A stretch of DNA of 64,000 nt from Larus michahellis (taxonomy: Eukaryota; Chordata; Aves; Charadriiformes; Laridae): NCBI RefSeq assembly GCF_964199755.1, contig NC_133911.1, positions 1,949,001 through 2,013,000 of the forward strand. The letters run 5' to 3'. This document shows, one piece after another, positions 1 to 13,600 of this stretch; within the stretch, counting starts at the first letter, position 1; each line of letters opens with the position of its first letter. The notes under the pieces were generated by a model, which ran no database searches, was not told the DNA's origin, and saw only the letters and a list, made by a program, of their open reading frames with translations. Made by a program: the position numbers and the translations under genes.

Positions 1-1531
1 TTGCGGGGATCACAGCGGATCAGTCCCGATCCTTACGGGGAAACAGTTTTCCAAACTGTTTTGTGGAGCATTGACCAAAACAGCCGCGTTTACCACTAAT
101 CCCCCAGGCTAAATACCCTGCGCTGTTAACGCGGCAACGTGTGCGTTATTGATGCAGGTTTGAAAGTGCCAGAAGCAGGGATTAAATTTCTCCACGTGCT
201 TTGGGAAGAAAACAGGGTCTGACTTGTAAGGAGTAGCTGAGGTCATGCTGGATGGGTCCTGGATGCTGGTTCGGTTTTTATTAGCATGGAAACACTGTAA
301 AAGCCAACGGTTTGGTGGCACTGGCCGGTTCTGCGACCTCGAGCGGCGGCACCGTGCGGCGCGGAGTGTGCACGCAGCACGTGTCGTGTTACCCCTTGTG
401 AAAAGCTGCCCGTGTCCTCTCCGTGTCTTCGTGATTTGTTATTTCTATCAAGATTGAGCGAGAATCCTTTTATTTATTCTCTATTAATGGGGTAGACGTT
501 TTATTATGCGTTTTTATTGAAGCTGAAGTGTTAGTGATAGTTACAATTAAAGCTTCTGGACACGGTCCACTTCAAATATTTTCCCCGTCATTCCTAACTT
601 TGGAAACATTTGCTCTCAGAGCTCAAACTTTCCAAGGCAAGGCCACGACCAAATTTTAATAGGGTTTTCTTGTTTGTTTAAGGGTTTAACTAGTTTTTAG
701 TGAAGGGAGTGGGAAACATTTTATAAAGCCGCCCTGAAACTTTTTGTTTAAAACAGCCGGAGCCCCCTTTTTGGGGGGAGGGGGAGGCTTCTTAGAACGT
801 GGCGAGTCAAATTTAGACTAAAGGAGGCTTCTCTAATGATACTATTTCATGTCTTACTGCAAACTGATTTGGGTTCCCTCACATCACAGCTGCTTGGCTG
901 AAAAGGAGCTTGTGGGATTTCATACCCCAGCTAAGCCCGTTAAACAGCTTCTTGCCGAGGGAAGCAGCGCTTCTGCCCCCGCTGCTCTTGCCTGACCCCG
1001 GCTGAGACAATTCAGGGAGGTAAAGCATCGAAATGACGTTTGCAGGGTTAATTTTGTGCCCTTTTAGCTTCCTGAGCCAGTTTTTCCTCGGGCTGAGGGG
1101 AGCATCCATAGCACACACGCTGATAGGAAAAGGAGGGGCTCAGAGGTAGGGCAGGACACCCCTTTAGATCAGCTTAGCTGTAGCATGAAAAAAAACCACA
1201 TTGAGTTTTTCGTTAGTGGATGGCAAGTTTGTTATGTACGTGTAGAGGGTGGATTATCCGAGTAATAAAAAAATGCAGAGAAATTGCGTGCTAAGCGAAG
1301 GGGGTGCCCGCCGACTTGTGCCTCGTTTCCTGCGCATCCCGCGCTGCGCACGCTCAAATCCAACCTGGGGGAGCGTACGAGACCCAGCACTCGCTTCTCC
1401 AGAGAGCAGCTCTGGGGCCCCAGATGCATTTCTGGCCCAAAAACGCTGTAGCGCAGCCCCCACTGACTCCCCACCCGAGGGAGTATTTTCATTTTCTTCC
1501 AAAATACACTGATGGTATTTCTCTTGTGTAG
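1..1531 (+). other. EIF4G3: EIF4G3 intron (5' end outside the window)
   Basis: This is the 3' part of an intron that ends with the acceptor AG at 1530-1531. I looked for the preceding MIF4G exon in it and did not find one. The short open frames here have no family resemblance and are treated as chance. Confidence 0.75.
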
Positions 1532-1636
1532 CCTCGTATGGACCAGTATTTTAATCAGATGGAGAAGATTGTGAAAGAGAGGAAAACATCATCAAGGATT
1601 CGGTTCATGCTTCAGGATGTAATAGACCTAAGGCTG
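1532..1636 (+). CDS. EIF4G3: EIF4G3 exon: end of MIF4G domain
   Basis: It encodes 35 residues from [12 protein letters not shown] to QDVIDLRL, the last helices of the MIF4G (HEAT) domain. It starts and ends in phase 0. The acceptor is ...TTGTGTAG and the donor GTAGGT at 1637. It is the first coding exon in the window. Confidence 0.95.
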
Positions 1637-4600
1637 GTAGGTACCACCTGAAGTAAGTAAGAGTATGTTCCCTTTCATGTCGCTGGAAGAGCCCTCACGC
1701 GAGAGCAGGGTTTTGCAGTATTTGCAGCAGTAGTGGGATGTTTAGGGCGAGGTCTGTGCCCCTTATCCCAAAAGTCTGGCTGTTTAAAGGTAAGAAATCT
1801 CTCTCTTTTTCCTTAACGAAGGCCAAGGTTGGTAGACAGGCGAACTGCTGGTGCCGGGTGTTTTTTGGTTGTGCTTGATGTTAGGCACGTCCCCGCACCA
1901 GCTTCTGGTGGTGCTGGTCCAGCCCCATGGCACATGGCCGCAGACGCGCCGGAGATCTTTTCACGGGAGAGGTTTTGGGTGGTTTTCCCCCGCAGCATCC
2001 CCTGCGCTTCTCTGTGTCAGTCGCACTGCTTTGCTCTCTGCGTTTCCATGTGCTCTGGGTGTAACTGTTTCCTGCCAGCACTAACTGTGCTGATGAGACC
2101 GAAGCTGGGGTACCCAACAAGTGAGGGGAACCGGTTAGCGTGGCTGTAAAACCTGTGAGGGCTCCTTTTCATGGCGGTATGGATTTCATCGAAAGATGGT
2201 CCTGTATTAGCCTGCACTGGTAGCACAACCAGGCATCTGCCAGTTGTTTACTGGCCGTATTGCGCAGAGAAAAGCAAATGGAGTCTGGGATCAATCGGAA
2301 TGTGACGATGGCGGGTCCACACTAAGCTCCAAAAACGACAGGTAGGAGATAACCTGGCGTAGACCGATGCGCAGACAGTGCAGGCAGGGACCTGCCCGTG
2401 TTGTAATCAAGCAGTGGTTTTGGACACAGCCATGTCGTTAGACCTGGGGTCTGGTACAGTGAAGGGTGTCTCTACACCGCGTGGTTAAAGGTGTGACTGC
2501 AGCTTGCGCAAACCTTCCCAAACACCTGTAATTTCACCCAGGTCGGTGGTAAAGCGTGGCTTTAGCAGTGCTGGTCTCGAGACAGCGCTTGACCGAAGTC
2601 CTGAGCGGCTTTTACTCATACCTCAAATAGCTGTTTTGAAGCTGGTTTGGGGTTTTGTGGAGGCTGAAGTCGCCGTTGTGACTGCAGGGTGCACAAAGAC
2701 ATTACCCCGAAAGCTGTAATGAGGTTGTAGCGAGATGAAGAGACAGTCTGGTTCTTCTGGGGCTAAGTGGATCTGTGCAGTGTATGGTTGAATAGACACA
2801 TCAAGCGGTGGAAGTGTTTTGTGGAGTGACAGCTCCACCTCTCTCTGCAGGATTCCTGTCTCAGCCATCACGATCCCTGGAGTGGCAAAGCACCATCTCC
2901 AGATAAGACGCAGTCACTTCTTGCTTCTTTGTTTTCAGGTTTTCCTTTTTTCCCTCAAGCTTGGAGGAAGGGCCCCAACGAACAGCGTCAGTGACAAACG
3001 GATAGAGAGTGACAGCAGCCTCCCTCTAGTCCGTCTCTTTCTTCTGAACCTAGAAAGTCTGGGGAGCTGGGAATGTGCAAGGTGCTGGGGGTGAAAACGA
3101 CTTGAATTCAGTCATGCCTCTGCAAAGTCAGGCCTTCACGGCAGCCTCCGTTCTCCACCAGAACTTGCCCCAGAGTCTGTACACCAGAGTACACAGCTTT
3201 GCCCTGTGCTACTGGGATAATCGTGTCCGCAACGTGACCCAGCACCACAAAATCTTCCCCAGTCCCCTGGGGAGCAGCCCCTCTAACACGTTGCAAGGGT
3301 GGGAGGATTAGGCCGTGTTCTCGGTGTTCAAAATGCCCCGTTTATGGTGCTTATTTCTGAGCACGCGTTTGCTTCTTTCCTAGTGCAACTGGGTTTCACG
3401 GAGAGCAGACCAGGGCCCAAAGACCATCGAGCAGATTCATAAAGAAGCCAAGATTGAAGAGCAAGAAGAACAGAGGAAGGTCCAACAACTCATGACCAAA
3501 GAGAAGAGGAGACCGGGTAAAGTAAAAGCCAAGTTGGCTGCTCATTTCACTCATTTCACATCCAGTGGCCATCGTCAGAATCCCACATAAAAGGAAAAAG
3601 TCAGTTTTTTCCTAAGTGTAACGAGCAAAGGGAATTGGGGCCTGATTACGGCTGAGGCTGGAGAAGGAACAGACTTGCCATGGGTTGGCTGTGTCAGTTT
3701 TTCAGGGGCAAATCCCTTGGGTAAAAATAAACAACCGCAGGCCAATAGTGCGTAGGTTTCGCATTCATGCAAACCATATTTGATTTTGTAACAGGCTGCC
3801 AGAAATCTGTTATAACAAGTTACTACTTAGGAGTCAGATTTGCCATCCATTCTTGCATACAGCAGCATCCAATTTCAAGAGAATAGCATCTAATTTCAAC
3901 AGTAACCACGTTGTCTTTAGCTGTTAAAGTTGGGAGGTGTTAAGTCAGCAGGAGAAAGTGTCTTGGCGTTACCTTAAATTGCTACCAGCCCTTGAGGCGG
4001 GCACTACCTGAAGGTGAATTCGGAGTGACTGGGAAAATGAAGACTGGGACAAGAGCGGGGCAAGGAGAAACTCGTCTTTGGGATTCTGTAATACTAAGGA
4101 TTGTCAAATGAAAGTGCTGTGAAAACAGGGCATGAAGAAAAGACACGTAGACTTCGTTTTAATTATCCTAAAACTGGCGTCAGGAGGAGGTTAGGAGCGT
4201 GGGGCTGCCTGAACGGTTCTGCGTCTAGACCAGCCGAGCACTGCTGAAATCTGCGCAGCAAGTGCGGCTTCGGGTTAGCAAAGGCGCGTTGTCTGCTCCT
4301 GTCCTGAACTTGGCAATGCACAGTATGTGCAGGCAGTTCCAGATCGCGAGAACACGCACTGAGAAACCTAACCAGGAAGAATCGCTACCAAAACCAGCCC
4401 TGGAAAATAGTGAGATCTTTTATGTCAAGGCTGTTCTGTAATAATAAAGTCAGGCAAGCTAGTCATGTCATCTGAGGCAGAAGAAACTCCAAAAGATAGG
4501 ATTTCTGCACAGAATTGTGCTGAGGCTTAGCAGAAAAGTGTCGTCTTCTTTTGCTCCTCCTGTTGAACTCGGAGGCGATCGCCTGCCTGTGTTCCCCGGG

Positions 4601-7600
4601 GTGCCGCTGGAGCAGCGGGGATGAGCTAAGGGCGGTTGTGTTTGTCATCCGGCAGGTGTCCAGCGTGTCGATGAAGGCGGTTGGAACACTGTGCAGGGGG
4701 CGAAGAACAGCAGAGTGCTGGACCCCACCAAGTTCCTTAAAATCACCAAGGTAGGTGCCGACGTAAGGCTCACCCAGCAATAAAAATGCCGAGGTCTTGT
4801 CTTCTTGTATCTGTCCATCTAGGAAAGACCGTTGTGGTGTTTACAGGTCAAAACTTGGGGTTTGGGGACATTTTAAATCCCCAGAGTTCGTACTGCGCAT
4901 AAACAAAGCATAAAGGAAGACTGTTGTCTTCTGAGTGTTCCTATTTCGCACGTTCTATGGGAGGGGAGTGTGCACGCACTTTTTCTCAGGTTCATAGTGT
5001 CCTTTTAGTGACCCAGAAGTTCTCTTAGTTGGAAAATCTGCGTTTTATGAAATGATAAAAAGAGAATGAGAGTCAGGATATCGCGTGTGACGGTGATGCA
5101 GCACAACGCGTGGCTATTACGGAAGGCGTCTCAGACACCTGTCTGGTGGAAATCCTTTGCTGCCTCGAGTTCTCAAGCCCCTGTTCTGACGCTGCGTCTC
5201 AGCGGAATGAGGATGCCACGTCAAAACTGGAAAACAAAACGTTCCTGTGTCACAGATGGCAGCACTTCAGGCTCGAAAGGTTCAAGTAGTACAAGAAGAG
5301 CTGTGTCCGCTTTTACAGTGTTTCTGGACTTCTGTGTGGTGCGGTTGCATCCCTCAGTTTGTGTTAAACTTTCACACCCACCCTCCAGATGAGCCTCTTC
5401 TCTAATCTAATGGTTACTTTACCATTAAAGTGGTGATTTTAAGACATTTATTTCAGGCCGCAGGTTAGGCAAGCTTGGCGATTTCTCCTTTTTTTTTTTT
5501 TTTTTTAGAGCTTCGGAACAGCTTTGGGGTTTCTCGCCAAGGAGAACTCTGTCTTTCACATAAATCAGGGTGTTTCCTAGTTGTTCCCTTGTCCCAGTTA
5601 ATGTCACTCCCCTTGAATTTTACTCTCGGTGCCTGGATGCTGGGAGAGCTGTAAAGCAGAACCTGGACGGGCTGTAGCCCTTCTGCAGATCAAACTCAGT
5701 TTGTTCCCTGTGAAAGTCATAAAACAAGACTCCAAAACTTAATTAGCAGGAGGGATTCAGCTGGCTTTTGTCTGGGCTTACAGCTCATCTGGGAAAAGTC
5801 CTTCTACTCCGTTTTAGCACAAATACAGTACAAATAGAGCTGGCTCCACAACAGCTGCATTGTTGGAAGGAGAGGAGCTCGTACAAAGAGATCTGCGGGG
5901 TCACAACCTCCTTGTCAATAAATTCACCTACTGAGCATTGTAAAATCAATGTTCTTGGCAGACACTGCTTTTCCCTCCAAATTCTGCGACCTAGTGTCAT
6001 TCTTCGCCCTCTGAATTTTGTTTGTTACCGTGCAGATTCCCCCCAGAGCCGTGGCTGGTGGGTGGAGTGGACAGCAGAACCGCCCGTTCATCACAAACAA
6101 ACCGAATGTCTTTCAAGTGCTTTTTGCTCCTTACGGAGCTTCGTAGGTCCCGATAAAAGGACGCTTCTGGTCATTGTGAATGTCTTTCCTTGATGCTTTG
6201 GAAGAGGTTGTTTGTGATGCCCTTTGCTGTTTCCCTCCTCTGTCTTTGGCTGGGGTTCAGTCTTCCAAAAACATATTAAAAACATTTTGATGTTCACCAG
6301 ATGGGATTGTTGCCAAAAAATACCCCGTTTGTAATTAAGATGCACAATTTGCCCTCGTAATGGTACGTCTTGATGTGTTTTACAGCCCACAATAGACGAG
6401 AAGATTCAGCTTGTGCCTAAAGCCCAGTTGGGCAGCTGGGGAAAGGGCAGCAGTGGTGGAGCGAAGGCAAGCGAGATGGGTAAGTCAGGACGGGGCCTCA
6501 CCCTCTGCTTTGCCACCTGCCGTCCTTGCCAAGAGCGGGTTTGGGTGGGAACGTTCTGCGTGTGACCGCCTGGCAAGCACCGGGTTAAAGCGGGGCAGGA
6601 CTGGCCTTTCCCCTTCAGTTCTCTCCCCGTCACTCTGAAAACGGCTATTACTTAAATGATTTTTGTGATATCAAGGTGTCACTGGCTACTGACCTTGTTG
6701 TCGCTCTTCTCTCTGTTACCGTTCCGTTCTCGCAGACTCCTTACGACCAAGTGCCACTAGTTTGAACAGATTCTCTGCACTGCAGCCGCCAGTCTCATCT
6801 GTATCTGCCTCATCCGCATCCTCAGAATTAGATTCTCGCAGGGCCTTAACTAGGTAAGCGTCGGTCCGCTGGTGATTTTCCCTTCCGCTCTCTGTACGCC
6901 TGCGCTTTTCACTTGCTGCTCTAGTTGCCAGCACGCAGAAAGAAGAGAACTTCGTTGAGTTTCCAGGAATGGCTGGGTCTTTTTTCCCCGCACCGTGTAC
7001 TTTGAGTTAACTTAAGACACATGCATTTTTTATAATATCATAGGAGAGACAGGTGGTATTAATTTTTAAAGCCATTACCGTGAATGTTTTAGTTTCCACT
7101 TCTCAGTCACCCTTTATCTAGAGGACACATTTGCTAATAGTTTATAACAGGTTAAAAACTCTTCGGATAAAATGTTGTAATAAATAGGTTGGATTCAACG
7201 GTCGTGGATTCAGCCAGGCTTATTTATCCAGAAAAACATGCCTAAAACCTTGCAGAAATTTCGCAGGGCTTTTAAAAACGCTCTGGCTGTGTCTGACCCT
7301 TCCCATTAGGTGGGACCCAGCCTGGCCATGCTTCTGCAGCACGCGATGCACGCGTAAGGCTGTGCAGTGCTCTCCCACACCCCCATTTCGTTGGCACTGC
7401 AGCCGCTCCAGCTTGTAGCATGAAACATGTATTAACCCTTAATAATTTATTAACTCTAGACACGGTTTATAAATGTACAGTTCATTAAAAATGCCACTGG
7501 TTCTTCCTTCCAATACGCGCCAGCTGCTGGACTGTGTTCTTGGGTTTGTCCCTCTGTTTTCTCTCCTGTTTCACCTGAAACTCTGGCTTACCCGGAGATT

Positions 7601-10600
7601 ATTCCGTTTTGGTATCTTTTTGCCCATCTTACTCATTAACACGGTAATTAATAGGACAGATCCTTGTCACCTGTTGCCGGGAACCTTCACTATTCTGAAA
7701 CTATTTTTCAATAAATGGGTAAAAAAATACACCGCTTATACCATTTCACAGTAAACCAGTGCCTTTACCTTATAAAATTCAGCATTCTACGTATAAAATG
7801 CATGGTGTTAAGGATGTTAATTGTTTTTCCGCGTGTTCTCCAGGAAGCGTTGGCTCTGCCTGTCCACTCTGTGGATGTTTGTGGTTGTGCATCTCTGAGA
7901 TTTGCGTTAATTTGGATTATATCTTGTGTAGGGGACAACAGTCCCGCTGGGTTTGGGTTGTGGGTTTTTTTCCTGTAGTTACTATAAAGCTGTGCGGTAT
8001 CTTTTCCAGCGTTCCCAACATTGTGAGCAGGGGTTACTCGTTCCACAGCGTCTAACCCCTGCGTCTTTGTTCCGCAGTCGCGGGAGCACGGGCAGGGAGA
8101 AGAACGACAAACCTCTCCCACCTTCCCTCTCCCGCCCCAACACCTTCCTACGGGGCAGCAGCAGTAAAGAGCTGCTGCTCGACAATCAGGCGCAGGAGGA
8201 GCAGCGGAGGGAGATGCTGGAGACGGTGAAGCAGTTAACAGGCGGCATGGAGATGGACAGAAACAGCACAGAGGCAGAGAGGAACAAAGCCAAGGAATCT
8301 GGTAAGCGGCTCTTCCGTGTTCGGGGAATCTTGCTGGATGCGTGAAAAGGCGTAAGGGAAAAATCTATCAGAAAAAGTGACAGGTTTCCATGCCGCGGTG
8401 TGATTACTTGGCCCGCGGTGACGCATTGTCAAGCTGCGATAGCTGTGATCCGCCTCCCAGGGGTTGGTAGCACAACTGATTCATACAGCCTTGGCGTCAT
8501 CTCCTCTCACCAGCTCCTCCTTAGGATTCATCAGGGTTGAAAGGCCGGAGACACCAGCAGAACACCACTGCGCCGGCGTTGTCTCGCCTGCTCGTATCCT
8601 GTCAGCTGTTGCTGCTGGTTTCTGGGCTCAAAGTCCCCAAAATCAACGTCAGTTCTGCAGAGCTGCTTCTTCAGTGGGCATAAAGCCATATCTACCCTTC
8701 CGAAACGTTTCCCAGGGCCGTGGCAGGGATGTGGGTCTGGGAAAGGGTTGTTGTCAGCCCTCGCTGCGAGCAGGGCTTGGTGCCGTGTGGTGTTAGCACC
8801 CGCTGCAGTGGCTTCTCACCTTGTGGCAGCGCCCGCTTTCTGCTCCTGCCAGCTTGAGCTGATTTGTGTTAGCGAGAAAGTAGTGAGGGCACCGGGCGAT
8901 ATTCCCTGTGGACAGAACCTTTGCGATAAATACAGGGTTTTGCTCCTTATCCGGAAACACGAAGAAACTGCTACAGTGAGGAATACAACTGCCGCGACAC
9001 AACACGCGCTCGTCTTGAAGCGTTGGGACTTTGCAAAGGACTTCACGGGGACCAAGGTTTTGGGGAAGTGATCAGGAGATTGCTTTGGGTCGCTGCCCAT
9101 CGCAGTCAGCGCGTTTTAAATTTGCAGTGTGCTGTAACAGCTCAAAGTTTAATTATTTCATGTTGATGGAGTGCTTTGGAAGGTGTTGCATCCTGTGTCA
9201 CTGCCAGCTGTGTTTCTGCGAGGAGGTTGATTTACAGAAATATCGGGAGTTCGGACAGGGGGAAATGTCGCCAAGAAGTGACCTGTGCTTGGTGGTGGGA
9301 CGGGGAACACGCCCTGCTCCAGTGACTTCTCTTTTCAGAATGTCATCCCTGAAAATGATGCTGATTTTCCTTTTCCAAATGCGGTTTTTTTCTTCTTATA
9401 TTTCTACCAGCCAAGCCAGAAGCTCCCCCAGCTCCAGCCCAAGAAAAGCCTTCGCTATCAGAAGAGGAAATAGAGAGAAAATGCAAATCTATCATTGATG
9501 AGTTCTTGCATATTAACGATTTTAAGGTAAGCAAAATGAAAACCTCGCTTAGAAGAAAGGTCAGTGAGACTGGAGTTTTCTCTCCAGGACCGGTGTCTTT
9601 GTGAGCCCCCAGCTCGCGCAGAGGGAACAAACGGTGGAGCCTGTCGAAATTCAGGCAGCAGCAGCTCCATGAACGTTTTTAGGAGAGTAATGTCCCAAAC
9701 TTAGTGTTCTGCCCTGTTGGTAATAGGAGAAATAGCCCAGCTTGTGTGTTTTAAGTAGCAAGATGTATGCGTATCTGTCATGAATCACTGAGCAGCTCCA
9801 TAATAACAGCAATTTTGGAAGCAGAAAAGCTAGTGGGAAAATAAACTGAGGTTTTCATTCAGTTATCAAAGCATGTGCTGTTCTGATCTGGAGGCAGATA
9901 AAGCAATACTAAATATTGAACAAACCACTCCAGAGTAATTTTTAATAAACATTGAAAATTACTGCGCAGCTGTCATCGCTTCCTCGTTAAAGGTTGAAAT
10001 TTTGTTTTCGCTTGTAAATGGACTTTTAGCTTGTCCGGGGAGTTTGCAAGAAGTGTAACATGCGCTGCAAAGCTGATTGGGATGATCTTGCGCTGCAATA
10101 AATTTTAAAAACCTGGCAAGTTTGAAATGGCAGCACTAGGGAGTTCCTGCTTTGGCACCCTAAAAGCAGAGTTCCTGCTTGTACTTCATAGGCCTTCCAG
10201 CTAAAATTGGAAAGAGGAACATTCTTCTGATGGATTGTTTTGGTTCACATCTGGTTATCAGGAGAAATTATTAAATCCTGGTTTGGAGGGGAAAAAAAAA
10301 AAAAATACACTTTGATAGGCACTGTCACCCAGCTTGCTGGCCCGGCAGATCTCGGCAGGAGGGGTCGGGGACGGCGGGGCTGGTTAACAAAGGAGTCTCC
10401 GGTCCTTTTCTTTCTGCGATAGACTTCAAAGTCTCGCCCCCGGCTGGCTGGGGCTGAGGGGCTGCTGCAGTTTCTCTGCGTGCGAACGCAGCGACATTTT
10501 TTCTGGCTGGCTGGAAATAGAGTCGAGTTGTGTTAGACAAGTGCACCTTTGGTTAAAAAAGTGCATCAGACTGAGGCGTCTTGTTTGCATTAGGGGGTTA

Positions 10601-13600
10601 CTTGAGAGCTGTAAATCCTCAGCGCTCTTCAGATGCGGCGTGTGACTTCTGACTAATTCAGCTTAAACGCTCATTAATAAGGCCATGTATGAGCGCGTCA
10701 ATGTAGTATATAGCAGAGGAATAGCCGTTTCTCATGAGTTTAGCCTTCAGTATTTAACCCGACTGTGAATTAAAGCTGCTGAGCTGTATGCCGGCGTGTA
10801 GTGACAGCGGGGTCGACCAGCAGCGTGTTCACCTGTCTGTCCTGGAGATGCCGGGATCCGTCGGGCACGTCTGACGGAAGAGCTCTGACCCGAGCGTGGT
10901 TTGGGACCGCCAGGCTCGTGACCTGCAGAAAAAAGGCGTTCGGGGCCTGCAGAAATGCGTCTGGGGCTGCCAGTTCTTGATAAGTAAAGGCATAACCTAA
11001 GACAAAGAGCAAATGTCTTTAGTCAGGAAGCCTGCTGAGATCCGTTGGGCTGAACCTAGAAGGTCAGTGAAGATCTGTGCTGGTGACAGTGGAGACGTCT
11101 GAAGTGTGACATTGAGCGCTTCTCTGAAGGTCTCCAAGGGTGTTTTATTTGCTTAGGTTACAAAACGCACATGCCAGAAAGTAGAAGCTTTATAAAGAGG
11201 AAATTTTCCTCCAAGTGCTCCCCACCTATTTTCTGCTTCTTTACGTGGTGTGGGTTTGTAACGCGGGCATTTCTGTGCCAGATCAGATCAGCAGTGAATC
11301 CAACCCAATGTCCTCTTTTTGGCTTGGCTTGATATTTGATGAAATAATAGGCGTTTCGGTGGCATCCAGAAGACAATTCCTGTCCTTTCGCTGAGCAGAC
11401 AAACCTGTACCCTGGAGTGTGATTGTGTATTTTAAAAATTCTCTTGCCTGCCTGATATTCAGCCTGGAGAAGTGAAGGCTCCGGGGAGACCTTAGAGCCC
11501 CTTCCAGTCCCTGAAGGGGTCCCACAGGAAGGATGGGGAGGGACTCTGGATCAGGGAGTGTTATGACAGGACACGGGGTAACGGCCTCAAACTGGAGGAG
11601 GGTAGATTTACATTGGATATCAGGAAGAAATTCTTTGCTGTGAGGGTGGTGAGCCCCTGGCCCAGGTTGCCCAGGGAAGTGGGGGATGCCCCATCCCTGG
11701 AGGGGTTCAAGGCCGGGTTGGACGGGGCTTGGAGCAACCTGGGCTGGTGGGAGGTGTCCCTGCCCAGGGCAGGGGGTTGGAACTGGGTGGCCTTTAAGGT
11801 CCCTTCCAACCCAAACCATTCTATGATTCTGTTTAAATTCTCCTTATTATTATTATTCAGTTGCCATCTTGGTGGTGATTTGTGATGAGCTTCCACAGCC
11901 TAGTTCAGCACCTTTGCCTGGCAGCTTCACTAAATACTCATTCCCCAAAAACCCCAAAGCTAGCTGTCTCTTGATTCACCATCAAAAAAACCCCACGTGC
12001 CAGGTGCTAAGCAGCGCACCCTAAACTATCTTACAGTAGAAAACATTCTGCTGCCCCGTTTTTTGATGTTTTCAGTTCAGGCAAATGGTCCTGTGTGTCG
12101 TTTGAACAGGAAGCGATGCAGTGCGTGGAGGAGCTGAGCGCCCAGAATCTGCTGCCCGTTTTCGTGCGCGTGGGAGTGGAGTCGACGCTCGAGAGGAGTC
12201 AGATCACCAGGGATCACATGGGCCAGTTATTACATCAGTTGGTGCAGTCGGGAAAGCTGAGCAAGCAGGATTTCTTCAAGGGGTTTGTATTCTGCGCCTA
12301 GAAACGGATCCTTTTCTTCATTGTTCGTTCCAAACGAACACTGCGTTGGAGAGGAACGATTTCCCACCTCGCTTCGGTACCCTGCCTTCTCCACGCGTCC
12401 GTTTTGAAGGCATATTTTCACCGGGTGTATTTATAAGTTATATAATTACTGTAATACAGTTTTAGGTATTTCGTGTGCTTTAGCGAATGTAAATATTCTC
12501 GTATTTATGTTAGTGTTTATTTCTAAGCAAAGATATAGGTGTCTATTTAAACGTGTGTGTTTAGATTTCTGGTTTGTGACGCGTTTGTCAGTGTTTGCCT
12601 TTTGGCAAATCACTAAATACGATTAGCAGAGGAGGAGGAAGTAAACAGTCTTCAGGTGACATTAATGCCTGGAAGCTGCGTAGCCTCAGGTCCTGTGCAC
12701 CCACAGAACCGCAGCCGCTCTCCACTGGTAAAACAGCCTTCGCCCATATGATGTAATGTCTCAGGACAACTCAGTTTTAAGGAGCAGACGTGGCCTCAAG
12801 GGGCTGAGAAAGGAGAATATGCGCCAGGTGCGGTATCAGGTGGGTTGCACCTTCCTCCAGAGATCTGAGTTTCGGCTGCTGGTTCATTTCTGCTCTCTGG
12901 GTTTTGCGTTCCCAGCCTGGATTTGAACTGGTGTCCAGTTGTAAAAGGATCCGTGTTCCCAGGGAGGTCCCTGGCACCACTCGGTCCTCGCAGGATGATT
13001 AAAACGGGGATAACCACAAAAAGCAGCCAGCGGATGAAATAAAGCTTTCAGATACTGAGTTTCTGGGTCATTAGCCCCGTCTTGCTGCTTTTATTTGAAT
13101 CATATCTCCTCGTGGTACCGCTGCCCGCTCCGATGGGGATCTCCCTGCACCCGTGCCCAGCAGTGAATGTCGTCGTGATGCGATCCAGTGGCTCACAGGA
13201 AAAGTTAAGGCAGCCTGAGTTCAAAACCGTATGGAACAGCAGTAAAAAAATATATATCCACAGGGAGTGCTCTTGTCTGTGTCCGCGCAGTCGCTGATGG
13301 TCAAAACGACTCGTTTGAAGTGATACATTTCCATAATGGATTGTGATTAAAGCCGTTCCTGTGTTTCCTGGCGTGTGGATAAGTGGTTGTGATGCCAAAT
13401 AAGTAGGATCTTGATGAAGGAGTCTGAGTGCAGCGTAAACGAAGTGAAACGGCTCCTGAAGATGATGAAAAGGCAAGTGGTGTTCAGCAAGCGCACGAGA
13501 AGAACACGGAAAACCACTGTACTTATTCACGCAAGACAAATTACTGTGTAATTAGGGGTTATGGGATGAGTGCGGGTCACAGCGCAAGTCTGGAGAGATG

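Larger units (their letters stand above)
1637..9410 (+). other. EIF4G3: EIF4G3 introns between the first seven exons of the window
   Basis: I see no recognisable repeat family, RNA gene or further exon in these introns. They hold a T run near 5490-5506, and the many short open frames do not resemble known proteins. Confidence 0.6.

Noticed and set aside
11283-11819. 178-codon antisense frame
   Set aside because: It is the reverse strand of a CR1 3' end, and similar frames appear at the other CR1 copy.
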